In this document: positions 48,078 to 59,444 of the stretch, in pieces
Numbering within the stretch: position 1 is the stretch's first letter
How the letters are laid out: every line of letters begins with the position of its first letter
Source of the DNA: Symsagittifera roscoffensis
Lineage: Eukaryota; Xenacoelomorpha; Acoela; Convolutidae
Direction of reading: 5' to 3'
DNA length: 64,000 nucleotides
Assembly (NCBI RefSeq): GCF_963678635.1
Contig: NC_087063.1
Location: 51,659,220-51,723,219, forward strand
Notes under the pieces: model-generated
Told to the model about the DNA's origin: nothing
Seen by the model: only the letters and a program-made list of their open reading frames with translations
The model's database searches: none
Position numbers and translations under genes: made by a program

Positions 48078-51000
48078 GCAATTTGTTCAAATTCGTCTTG
48101 ATTTAGTTACTATTGCTGAATATTAAACAAGAAAAGAATTGGTTGTCCTGGTGTGAACTTTGAATTCTGATATGTGGTTTTAAAATTTAGTGGTTTCATA
48201 AAGTAATCTTCATTTCGTTTTGGGTAATTGATAATGTAGTTTACAAACAATTCTTCTTTTAAAAAATGGATTGGTAGACATGTAATATATTTCTTATATT
48301 ATTTACTGTGTATGCTTTTTCTGTAAAAGATATAATGCCATATTTGATTCACAGTTTCCTAGAAATCCCAAAGGATAAGTGATTGTTGTTAATGATTGTT
48401 GTACGCTTGTAGTTTGAAGTCTTCTGTGTTTGATTATCTGGACATTTCTCTAATGAAGTCCTTATGCAAAACAAACAATGAATCGGAAAAATTTCAAGGG
48501 CAGAAACATATCGTTTTTTTTGTGTGTTTTGATTATTGTTGTATTGGGAAAGTATAAATTATCCAATTAATGGTTTCAAATGTTTTGTAGGTAGTTTCTA
48601 AAACAATAATTTGTGGTTGTTTCTATAACAATTTTTGCGGCTATTGGAACGGCTATATATATTTTTGTTTAAAACAGCTTGAGTTTCTTCTGTTTGAGAA
48701 ACTTCCTGGAGAATTTTTTTGTCTGGCGCTTGTGATCAATATTAGTAAGATAGTAAGAGTTGATTGTAGCGGTTTACCTCTAAAAAATATATTTTTCAAT
48801 ATTTCTATTAGGTAGTTTTTGATCTTTTTTTTCATGCACTGGTAAAAATCATTATTTGGTTCATTCTGTTTTATTGGTCAATTTGATTGATCTTGTTTTT
48901 TTTGTTGACATTCAGCGATGGTGTGTCCGTATTGTCTAATTTAATTGCACATCAATTTTTAATGAGGGTTTTTCTTTAAAATTTGGGTTCTTCTTGTATT
49001 TAATGTGATATCTAGTTGTTTGAACAATTGAAACATATTGTTACTGTAAATTTTCTGTTTCTTCTAATTCCATTGAGATTTCTGCTTCTTCTAGTTTGTC
49101 TACAATCAAATTTCATTAAAAAAAAAACAAATTTTTACAAATTTTTATAGATGTGATGCTCTTTTAACGATGGCTATTTTCCGTAATGGCGGCGTTAAGT
49201 CATTTGTAAACATCCGTCCTTTTTTGTTTCGTAATCAAGTTCATTTAAAAAGTTTTTTTTGCGTACCAATTTTTCTACTCTTACTGCTAGTTGTTTCGTT
49301 GTTTGGTCTGCGGATTTCATTACGTAAATCTTTTTGATGTTGCATTTTTTCGGCATCTTAATTTTTAAAAAATCCTGAGTTAAGCAATACCAATACGATT
49401 TCAATTCTTTTGATGAAACTTAAAAACAATTCGAGCTGCGCCGTCGATTGTGGTATGTACTAATGCTGGACAATTACGAATCCAGTTTTGATGAAGAGGT
49501 GTGTTTGCAGGTTGTGGGCCTATATTCAGATTTGCTGTTATTGGGTTAAGATAGCTTCCAACAGAGTATTCAGGTATGTTCCGGGAAAACTATTAGGGAT
49601 TTATTTGATAATTTTAATGATGGCCCAAAATGAATGGATTCACTTTCATTTATAATGATTCTGTAGTTTTTTGTAAATGGATGAAATAAGCTGTTACCTA
49701 CTGATTTGATGTTGTTGTAAATGATATAGTAATAGTATTTTGTTCTTCACGGCTTTGGGTTGACAAATTTCAGTAGTAATTTGATTTTCTGTTGATATGT
49801 TTTAGTTTGACAAAAAATTTTGGTTTTACTGGGTTTGTAGTTTTCCATTGTTCGTTTTTTTTAGATATAAACTTGGTTCGAAAACATCTGGCTGTTCTTG
49901 GATGTACCCCTGATTTTCCTATCTTTTTAAGTTATGTGGTGTTTGTTGTTTTTTTAATGAAAATATTCTATATGATTTTCCCTATGTTCTGCGAATTTTT
50001 TTTTGATTATTTCATCCATATTGTTTGTTTTTGTTGGAAAAATAGATAACTTTCAGATTGATCTGCTTGAATATTTTTTTTGTGAAAGCTGAGTGATTGT
50101 GGGTTTGTGTTCTTAGGTTGTTGTTGATAAAAAGTATGAACTAGGAATTGCGAAGCTGTTGTTTGAGCTTGATCTGTTAAAGGATTATTGATATCACAAA
50201 TTGCGAAGTCTTAGTTATGGTTTGAAAAAAGGTTTCTTCCTCGGTTTTTTTTATTCAAGATACGTTTTTTGATCAGATGTCTATTTTTTGAATGTTTACC
50301 AAAAGGAATTGGTTCAGCTGTTGGTTGTAAATTCGATTGTTGGAGCTAGGTGTGTTTAGTATGTGGTGTTGTAACTGTATCGCTGAAAAACTTTGTTGTG
50401 TTCTTAATGGCCTTGCTGTAACAATTTCTTCATTTGTAAATTTTAATAAAATTTGAAATTTTTGATGATTTAGTGATTATGTGCCGTTTTAATCATCTCT
50501 AGCACCTAAAAAAGTTGAGTTTCAACTGGTATTATCTGTTCTGCTTTGAAAAATTTTGTTTTGATTTAATGGTGATGTATCTGTCGTTAATGTGATGATT
50601 CTTGAATCATCACCGTGATGTGAAACTGTTCGAAAGATTGAACTTGAAATTATGTTTGATACATCAATAAATGTATCGTGATACCATTCAAGTTCCCAAA
50701 CAAAATGTGATTGATCTGCTAAAATGGTTTCACAAAGCAATCAATTATGAAACATGCTGAAGTTCTCTGAAAATCAAGTTTTATTATGATGCTGTTACGG
50801 TTTTTTTTTGGATTGTATCTAGAGTTTTCGAAAAGTAATAAATATCTTTTCTTACTTTTGCATGTTGTGTTGTTTGTGGTGGTGATGCTATGCATAAAAC
50901 GTTTGATTTGATTTTAGGATGAAAAATGAATTAATTGCAAGAACTTCATTTATAATCTCTGAGTTCGCTCGTTATAAAATTTTATGTTGTTCATTTTTGA

Positions 51001-51625
51001 TGTATTCTATGAAAATATTCGGAACACTTATTTCTATGTCATCTGTTTGCGAATTTGATTATTTGATGGAGTACTATCAACTAACTTTCGTGAAGAAATT
51101 TTAATTTTGAATATCCCATATTGTGAGCGTATGTTGCGTGGGTTGGGTAAATAGTGGTCAAGTATCTGTCTTTTGAATTGCATTTCAAGAAATCATTTTT
51201 TGCATGGATTTAGTGTTTGTAAAACAAATTTATTATGAGAAATCTAATTTTCCTTGTCATGGATCATTATCTTGGCGTATGACAAAAGGGTAGCATAGAG
51301 TCATCCACATAACCGTCGTCTTATTCTTGAATCAGTTTTATGAAGTGGTTTTACTGTTATTGTATATTGTTCAATATGTCTTATGGGTTGATTCCAATAA
51401 CCTGTTTGGACTGGTTTTTCACTGTAGGTATATTTTCTTCTTTTACGAATTATATCACTTCGGAGTAACTAAATGTCTTCCGTCTGAATTTTTTGTCTGA
51501 TGCGTTGTTATTGGATATCTGTTGCAATCTGAGTTTTTTTGTATCTGATTCTAAAATTCCACTTTTTTGAGTATTTTTGCCTATGAACGAAATTTTTTCA
51601 CTGTGAAAATTTTTTGGCATAAGTG

Positions 51626-52176
51626 TTAGGGTGAAGGATTGATGCAAACTCCATTTGTTAATTGCCATAATGAAAAAAAACTGTTACTCCTTAAGTTTTT
51701 AAGGATTTTTTTTCTATAACCCATGTGTCGTACTTTTTTGATGTTTTTGTTTACAATTTTTTTATTAAATTCTGTTCGCTCTGTTTTCATTGCGATTTCA
51801 GCTTGTTGCAAACTGTCTACAATATTCGTGCAGCCAATATCTTTTTTGCAAACTGATGTGATGCTCTTTTACCGACGTTCTGTGAGGCTCTTTTCCGTAG
51901 TTGCGTTTTTATGGTCATCACTGAACCTACGTAATTTTGTGTTTTGTACTCAAGTGTAATTAAAAAGTAAGCTTTTCCTACCCATGATTCTACTTTTAAA
52001 GCTAGTTGTTTTTTGTTTGGTTTGGTAATCTGCGATTTCCTTACATAAAACTCTTCGATGTTGTTTCGTACTTTCTGCATTGGATTTTTTCGAAACAATC
52101 TTTTGTAAAATAATTCCAATAGGAATTGATTTCTATTGGTAAAAGTTGAAACCATTTTTCCGCTCCGCGGTCGCTT
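51626..52176 (-). pseudogene. Gag core B1, unit 2
   Basis: Copy of 23810-24360. The open stretch 51817-52155 carries one Thr-to-Lys change relative to unit 1 (near 51910). Confidence 0.72.
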
Positions 52177-53840
52177 GTGGTTTGTTTTAATGCTGTACGT
52201 TTATGTTTTCAGTTTTGATGAAGAAGTGTGGTTGCAAGTTCTGGGTCAATAAAAAATATTAGGTTTCCTGATACTGCATTCAAGTAACTTTCAACAGAGT
52301 GTTTGGATCTGTTCTTGGGAAAACCTTCAAATACTTATTTGATGTAACTGATGGCTTACCCAAAATGAATAGGTTCATTGTCATTTGTAGAGATTCTGCT
52401 GTTTTGGTGTTTAAGTGAAATTTGCGGGCTGGCGCTTACTGATTTTGTGTTGCTGTGTGTATTAAGGCAATGATATTTCAATTTTCATCGCATCTCGTGG
52501 GTAACTTTGAATAGCTAATGGATTTTGTGTTAAAATACTTTGCTTTAATTTGTGGGAATGGGTTTTACTGGTAATTTTGGTCTTCGTTGTTCAGTTTTTT
52601 GTGTGTCTACGTTTGGCTTAATTATGTGGTTGCTCCTGGTCAGTCCATTTATCATGCGTGTGTTTGAATTCATGTGTTGATTGTTGCTTTTAACGAAAAT
52701 AATTCAGCTTCCGTGTAATGGTTTTGACTTCTTTGCCCAAAAAATTCATTTTAATGAAAAATTGAATGAATTTCAGAATGATTTGCTTTAATGTTTTTAT
52801 GTCGTGAAAACTGATTTGTTGTGAAAACGTGTTTTTAGTTTGCTGTTGGTAATAGTTATGATTTGGATTTGTGAGTTTTTTGTTTGGGCTTGTTTTCCTA
52901 GGAATAACTAATTTTATTTTTTTTTCGGAAAAAGTCTTAGTTATGATTTGAAAAATAATGTCTTGTTTGGTCGTTTCTTTTACAAATATGTTGTTGTGTT
53001 ATAGGTCTGTATATTTGGTAGTTCAATTGTGAATATTTACCAAGGAGATCTGGAAAGATATAGTGCCGCCAATCGTTTAACTTACAGATTATTGATTAGT
53101 TATGAGGATTTTACGGTGAAGTATTTAGAAATAAAATTTAAATAGCTAGCTTAAACCGGTTCCAGTTTTAAAATCCGATCTATGTTTATACATATCTATA
53201 TAAATATATTTATATATATATTTAAATATAAATTTTTTTACAATAAATATACATATTGATAATTTTCTGGGCCTGTTATGTAGGTAATTGCTCAAAACCA
53301 ACCTTGATTATTTTTTAAAATTTTATAGAAACTTATGAGCTCAATATCTGATTTTTATCGACCATTTTCTTTAAATGTTTTGATTGTTTTTCTTTAATTG
53401 TTTTGAAAACGATTTTTTAGATCTTAGATCTGCCGGGTTATTTTTTAATGGAGATAAATAGAAGATTTCTGTCAACATTCGGTTTGATTTTAATGGGAAA
53501 AATCCATCCAAATCGATATAAATCGATTGTTTAGACAATTCCATTGATCCAAAATTTTCAAGAGAGATAGATTAAATTCGATTTAAAATTCATTTCAGTT
53601 ACTAGAATGTGCTTTTTTAATAACCCAGGATCGATTTGAAGTCGATATAAAGAAATTTAACTAGATTCGAAATCAATTTTTTCTGTGCAGGTTTGCCAAT
53701 CGATTAGACTATGTCCTGCTTTTAACAGAATTTGACTGGTATTAAAGACATGGCCCAGTTATAGATCCTCTGCGTTTAAGTTAAATGTTGACCTGGTCTC
53801 TGTATTAGTTTTAGCTTGTATTAAAATAGATGGAGTGCCG

Positions 53841-54096
53841 CCAATCGTTTAACTTATAGATCGCGACTCTTCCAGCCAAAAACGTCGAGTACTGATTTTC
53901 TGTGGCACAAAAAGTTGATAAAAAGAATGCGACAGAACGAAAAAATGTATGTACTCTTGAGTTTAAAGTCCAATCGTTTAACTTATAGATCGCGACTTCT
54001 TCATCCAAAAATGCCGATTACTGATTTTCTGTGGCACAAAAAAATGATAAAAAGAATGCCAAAGAACGAAAAAGTGTATGTACTCTAGAGTTTAAA
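53841..54096. repeat. 129-bp tandem repeat, unit 2
   Basis: Copy of 26025-26280. The displaced edge copy is at 53062-53090. Confidence 0.9.
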
Positions 54097-54354
54097 GTTA
54101 AAGTTAAGTAAAACGAAAATGAGAACCATATCCCTCAACCAGATAGAAGGACGCGCGTTGGGGGTGTCAAAACAATCAGCTGTTTTGCTTGTTGTTTCTT
54201 ACTGTAGAAATAAAAGAACCCTTAGAAGAAATTGGAAAAAAAATCCATGTTTTCAAGTAATTTACTCAAATTTTCAGCTGATAACTCTCAGAGCAGAGCG
54301 TAAATTTGTAAGTTACTATATGACGTAACTTGCAGAGCTTTCAAGTTGATTCAT

Positions 54355-54394
54355 GTTGTAATCTGAGCTACGTTGTTGTAATCTGAGCTACGTT
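54355..54394. repeat. 20-bp tandem duplication, unit 2
   Basis: Copy of 26539-26578, still perfect. Confidence 0.95.
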
Positions 54395-54883
54395 TATGCT
54401 TCGTTTTTCATTTTTCTCATGGTTAATCCTTTTGCAGATAACTTTTTATTGAGAGTTATAACTTTTAATTTTGTTTCTTATCTTTTATTGAATTAAAAAT
54501 TGTTTGTCACTCGGTAAAACAAAATTGAATCATGTTAATGTACAATGTAAAAATTATTAATTAATGAAAGTTAAGTTCAACATTTTAAGCTGGACAAATT
54601 TTTTCGCGCTATTACGAGGCCAAACTGTTTATTTTGTTAAGTATAAGCTGACTTGGCAACACATCCGCACTCGGGACTTATGCACAAAACGGCCATCCTC
54701 AATATCTTTACATCTTAAGCAAAACTTAATGCGGTTGAATCTGATTGACTATTTGGCTAATTTCAAATTCAAGCAAAACGGTCCAGCATTTCAGACCATA
54801 TTTCCAACAGAAAAAAATTAGATAAATTTTAGTTTTTAGGTACCTTCTGGAAAAGTTTGACCAAAAATGGCGTTTTTTTGGCG

Positions 54884-55065
54884 CTTGCTCCCCCTCAATC
54901 TTATTCATATTGGCTATTGGCGCCAAATGCGCCTTTAGAAAATTTTTGAGGTTGTTCAGCGAAAAATGGATGTCATAAAGTTATGCCAAAGGCGTGACCC
55001 TTTGAAAAAAATTGGCAACCAAAATTAAAAAAGCTGTGGTTGCCCACCCCTCCCGCCCTCCTCCC
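54884..55065. repeat. GGCGCC-centred repeat, copy 4, unit 2
   Basis: Copy of 27068-27250 with one T/C change near 54900. Confidence 0.75.
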
Positions 55066-55550
55066 ATCGGCACGCTAGTGAATTTGGCCAGAATTTTTCA
55101 TCCCTTTGGAATTTTTACTGAAATTCCGGACCATGTTTTTGGCATTTGATTGGCCTATAAACAAATCAGATTCAAATATTTTAATTACAGTTGAAGATGC
55201 AGAAATAATGATTTTGGGCCATTTTGTGACAAGAGTACCGCTCTTTTAGAGCTTTGGTTGGTTTTGTTTTTCCTTAATTTTGTGTTTCTATGAATAAATA
55301 TTTGTCTGTGGATTCCAGAGACCTAAACACATCAAAATGTGCGCCTGTCCAGTGCCCAATTTGGCCTCGCAATGGCAATGGCTTGGTTTTAGTTTTTATA
55401 AAACATATCACCGCGCAGATCACCGCGTGTGCAAGCAGATCACCGCGTATTGATGCTTATTGATGCGTATTGATGCTTGTCAGTAAGTAGAGAAATGGCA
55501 TTTCAAGAAAATAGATGAACCAGTAAACTTGCGAAGTAAATGTAATTGCC

Positions 55551-57043
55551 CGGGTTGACAAAAAATGCTTATCATACTATTTCAAATTATGAAAAAAATG
55601 CTTATCATACTATTTCATAGACCAAAAAAATACTATGAAAATAGCATGACAAGCATTTTTTCCATATTATGAAATATTATGATAGACATTTTTTCCATAG
55701 TTTGAAATTGTATGACAAACATTTTTTCTACAAATGAAAATACCTAAAAACATTAGTTTGAAATTTTGTGTTTCATCCGAAACACTAATCTTGGACTTTT
55801 TGTCATAAGAAAACCCATATTGTAACTGGCAGTTACCACGCAGATAAACTGCATCTGGTGATTTTTTCCACTTACGTTAATTTTTACATTTTCACATGGA
55901 ACTAAATACCAAAAAGGTAACTTTTTGTATATGGCTAGATAATTTTTGGTTTGAAAGTTTTGGTAGTTGAGAAAAAAAGGCCTTTTTTTCACAAATTTAT
56001 TTTTATCTTAGCAAATGAAATACAAAATATAATCCTGTTCAGAAAAAGTTTGGCTTTTGTGCTCAAATATAAATTTTTGCATGCAAAATTTGACTTTTTA
56101 TGTTTATTACGTTTTAGTTATGTGCTCAAATTTTTAATAGTTTTCGGATGACATAGAAAAAATCTCACGAAACTGGCTTGTTAAAAAGTCAAAAAATTTT
56201 CTGAAGAAAGAACTATTCCGACTGTATTAAATACTCGATAACTTTGTTTGAAGTTGCTGATCCGACCGATTAGCTTGCACCGACTTCAATGGGATATTAC
56301 TGTTTTTGTTTATTTGCCCAACGCCCAATTAGCTTGCCTGAATTCAATTTGGAACTAATTGATAAGCCGCCACGCACAAATAACTCGCAATACGCCTTCA
56401 GCATCAAAAAAATTCTCAATGTTACAAAATTAGTTCAGAGCATGGCCAAACTGGCAATTTTATATCATCCGAAAACTATTAAAAATTTGAGCACAAAACT
56501 AAAATGTTATAAACACAAAAAGTCAAATTTTGCATGCAAAATTTATATTTGAGCACAAAAGCAAGTTTGCAACCAAAAACGGGATACCTCAAATTACCTC
56601 AAGTTTGTGTTTTGCCAATGAAAAAATACTTATCATACAATTTTTTATATGAAAATTATAAGATAAGCATTTTTTGACCAAAACTAAAACCATGTTTTTG
56701 AGAGTCAAATTACTCTTTCAATAAATTTTTTTAAACTCAAGTAAACTCATCCAGAAACATCGTTAAATTAATTTTGAGGATTTTATTTTTTCTATAGCAA
56801 AAAGCTTATCATACAATTTTCATATAAGAAATTATTATGATAAGCATTTTTTTGACCAAAATTGAAATCATGTTTTTGCTGAGCAGAAAGATTCAAAAGA
56901 TGGAAATAGAACATAAATATTTCTCTAAAAACGTTTAATTTAGTTTTTAAAATTGTATGAAAACTGTATGATACGTATTTGTTCCATAGTCGCCATATAT
57001 GAAATTGTATGAGAAGCATTTTTCTTTTATGGACGTCAACCCG
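55551..57043. mobile_element. Element D, unit 2
   Basis: Copy of 27736-29228 with the same CGGGTTGAC ends. Confidence 0.6.
56116..56463 (+). repeat. R1 repeat, arm 1, unit 2
   Basis: Copy of 28301-28648. Confidence 0.85.
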
Positions 57044-57433
57044 TACGTATGCTATCTAGTATCAGTTCTGAATTTGTCTACTCTCTGATGAGTATGAATA
57101 CGCTGTTGTCTACCTAGTATAACTCAGCCCATCGGTGTGGACTTCCTAAGTAGCCATTGTTGCGAAGTTTTAAAAATCAATTAAAAGCCAGTAAGGCTTT
57201 GAGCTCAAATTTCTAGATAGATGTCACATGCAACCTGTTTGTGAAAAATTTCGAAGAAAGTAAGGATAAATTATACTTGGGGTGCTTTTTTTTCATTCGG
57301 TTAACTTTGAGCAATTAAAATAAAGATTTTCGAACAGAAAAATTAACACCGCATTGAAGATATTGATTCCATGAGCTCAAAAGTAAAAAGATATTTTGCT
57401 TCCAATTATTTTTTGTTAAAGGTCTGCGGGTTT

Positions 57434-57783
57434 GAAAATTGCCAGTTTGGCCAAGCTCTAAACTTATTTTGTACGCATTGAGAATTTTTTTTGATGCTGA
57501 AGGCGTAATGCGAGTTATTTGTGCGTGGCGGCTTATCAAATAGTTCCAAATTGAACTCAGGCAAGCTAATCGGCCGTCGGGCAAATAAACAAAAACAGTA
57601 ATATCCCATTGAAGTCGGTGCAAGCTAATCGGTCGGATCATCAACTTCAAACAAAGTTATCGAGTATTTAATACCGTCGGTATGGTTCTTTCTTCAGATA
57701 ATTTCTTGACTTTTTAACAAGCCACTTTTGTGAGATTTTTTCTATATCATCCGAAAACTATTAAAAGTTTGAGCACAAAACTA
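57434..57783 (-). repeat. R1 repeat, arm 2, unit 2
   Basis: Copy of 29619-29968, with one A/G change near 57767. Confidence 0.85.
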
Positions 57784-58004
57784 AAAAGATATTTACCTGC
57801 GACCTGTTTTCCTTTTTTCGTAAAACTATAGATAAACGAATAGTTTGGTCTGATCAATACAATATCAGACGCAGAGTATATTGCCTGGTGCCTGAATAGA
57901 TGGGGGGGGTGTTGAATTTGAAACATATTCAGAAAAAAAAAATCAAATTTTTCCATTTTTTCATCACTTTTTAGAATAATTCAAAAGACCCTCGGTTTGC
58001 TACT

Positions 58005-58235
58005 ATGGACTATCCATGTGTGAGATGCGAGAAGAGTATTCCTGCGAGCGAGATATTAAGCTGCTTGGACAAATGCTGGCACAAGGCGTGTTTCTTTTGC
58101 GAAACTTGCAAAATAGTGCTCACTTTGGAAACTTACAAGGGGTACAACAAGCTGCCATATTGTGACCTCCATTACCCTTCTGTTAGACATACTACAGTGG
58201 CCGAAGCCCCTGCAAATCTCAATGGAGGAAGCCAG
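58005..58235 (+). CDS. LASP-type LIM domain, first coding exon, copy 2
   Basis: The nucleotide sequence is identical to copy 1 (30190-30420), with all eight LIM zinc ligands present. The acceptor (57974) and donor (58235/58236) are conserved. This copy keeps the native downstream intron, which extends beyond 58282 and probably to the window end, so it is the copy physically linked to the rest of the gene. No downstream exon is visible in the remaining 5.7 kb. The intron then carries a minus-strand Bel/Pao insertion. Family assignment rests on the LIM motif and its spacing; nebulin-repeat and SH3 exons would confirm LASP. Confidence 0.88.
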
Positions 58236-58855
58236 GTAAAATTAATTTTAAAAAGAAATGAAACAGCTGTCAGTGAGCAAATAGTACAAAATTTCGCGCC
58301 CTCTATAGAAATTAAATGAATAACTGGAAATAATTATAGAAAAGTTAGAAAGTTTAATTTTACCAGCAACATACAACAGCAAATAAAAACTATTATAAAT
58401 GCCTTGAGGGTGACGAAAATTAATTCAGCTCTTCGAGTTGGAAAAACAATGAGCTTCAATTTTTTATTTCCTATCATGTTTTATTTGAGTGCGGAGGAGT
58501 GGTATTGACTTTCAAAACAATTTTATCGATTTGGAGAAGCTAAGTAGTCACAAGTCTAGCTAAATCTCCGTAGAATGAAGTTAAAACCGAAAAATCAATA
58601 ATGAATTCGTATTCTCGGCAATACAGAATTTATCGGATATATTGATAATTTTCATTCAAGTTTTTGCTGTTAAACAAGTTCATAATTTTTAACCAATATT
58701 CAGTTCCAATAAACAAATTGGCGCAAGCTAGCCACAAGAACCGGTCGGTAATGTCCTTGAGACAAATTGCTCTTTTTGGCGGTCAGCTTTAATCAAGGTT
58801 GAACCGAATTAGAACCAAAAAACAGTTAAAATGGGATATAACCCCCGTTTTTAGT
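58236..58855 (+). other. Intron sequence of the LASP-like gene
   Basis: It starts GTAAAATTAATTT. The first 46 bases are shared with unit 1; the remainder is unique in the window. No exon-like segment or repeat was recognised. A short phrase near 58720-58745 (GCGCAAGCTAG, CCGGTCGG) weakly recalls R1. Confidence 0.6.
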
Positions 58856-59046
58856 GTATTAATACATGGGCAGGTGGGGGACTCGAACCTACGTCAACTG
58901 TTATGTCACACATATAATCGGCGTTAGCTTACTTTGTCTTAGTCCGCTTGGCCAAATGTGCTTATGGTTGTTACATTTTGGTCCAATCATATTCAAGCTT
59001 GTGTTTGGTTTTATATGAATTTATATTCTACGTTTGCATTGCAACA
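58856..59046 (-). repeat. Probable 3' LTR of the Bel/Pao element (inner end sure, outer end tentative)
   Basis: The LTR starts TGTTGCAATG at 59046, right after the purine tract. An end at TATTAATACA (58856) would give a 191-base LTR with TG...CA ends, but without the 5' LTR this limit cannot be proved. It contains the tRNA-like sequence at 58868-58967. Confidence 0.5.
58868..58967 (-). ncRNA. tRNA-like sequence with A and B boxes (not a functional tRNA)
   Basis: On the minus strand TGGCCAAGCGGA (58954-58943) fits a class II tRNA A box and GGTTCGAGTCC (58889-58879) fits a B box, 65 bases apart. The T stem does not pair fully and the acceptor ends do not match, so it is not a normal tRNA gene. 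A tRNA-derived SINE head or a chance LTR motif are the alternatives. Confidence 0.4.
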
Positions 59047-59441
59047 TCCTCCCCCCCTGAAGAAGGAAGAACCGTAGCGAGCTTAACGGTCGGCCGAGTG
59101 ACTTCACGGGTTGCGGTCTTAACAAGGGCGGATCGAGCGCAACCGTTCTGTCCGTAGCTTAGCTTGACGATTCGGGCAAGAGGGTAGTACCCACGCGGAC
59201 TATCGGGCTCAATCACCCACACGAGTGCGCCTGTTTTAAGAGTGAAGTCAGAATGAGTGTACCACTTGACACGCTTATTCAGCGAGGGAACATATTCTCG
59301 AAGCCAACGAGACCAAATCGCGTTAGCATATGACTGCGCTCGCACTTACCTTTTCTTGTGATCGAAGTGCTCCCCGGGTAAAAGCGAAGGAAAGCTTGTG
59401 GCATGTTGTCCAAGCAAAAAATGGTTTAGGGTTAACGCTTC
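59028..59441 (-). pseudogene. DUF5641-like C-terminal domain of Bel/Pao pol
   Basis: The frame continues from integrase after a TGA (59442-59444) and is broken again by TAA (59346-59348). It contains WSRWLREYVPSLNKRVKW, VWVIEPDSPRGYYPLARI and the end LPSSGGEDVA, typical of the domain that follows integrase in Pao elements. It stays in one frame, so only two point changes interrupt it. Confidence 0.85.
59047..59057 (-). promoter_or_regulatory. Polypurine tract of the Bel/Pao element
   Basis: The minus strand reads GGGGGGGAGGA immediately before TGTTGC. This is the plus-strand DNA primer site of reverse transcription. The pol frame overlaps it and ends just inside the LTR (59028). Confidence 0.8.
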
Positions 59442-59444
59442 TCA

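Larger units (their letters stand above)
44803..53051 (-). mobile_element. Cluster B relics, unit 2
   Basis: Copy of 16986-25235 in the same order: gag B3 (44807-45493), integrase end and pol tail (45505-46287), RT B2 (about 47017-48077), gag B2 (about 48846-51496) and gag B1 (about 51626-53016). A dozen or so substitutions separate it from unit 1, for example near 45217, 48500, 49203, 51418, 51828 and 52897. Confidence 0.82.
30467..58281 (+). repeat. Tandem segmental duplication, unit 2 (about 27.8 kb)
   Basis: This is the second direct copy of 2649-30466. Sequence right of 58281 is unique and continues the intron after the LIM exon, whereas in unit 1 the same intron is cut at CAAA and joined to gag. 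Differences from unit 1 noted by eye include 3463/31281 (A/G), 5733/33551 (C/A), a poly-A length change at 6281/34099, a small indel near 6825/34643, one base lost near 7649, and scattered single substitutions. The count is about thirty in 27.8 kb. Confidence 0.97.

Noticed and set aside
2649-58281. Assembly artefact or two haplotypes placed in tandem
   Set aside because: Not excluded, but a clean gapless junction with microhomology inside an intron and about thirty scattered differences fit a real duplication better. Read depth would decide.
58868-58967. Functional tRNA gene
   Set aside because: A and B boxes are present, but the T stem and acceptor stem do not pair, and the sequence lies at the LTR of a retroelement.
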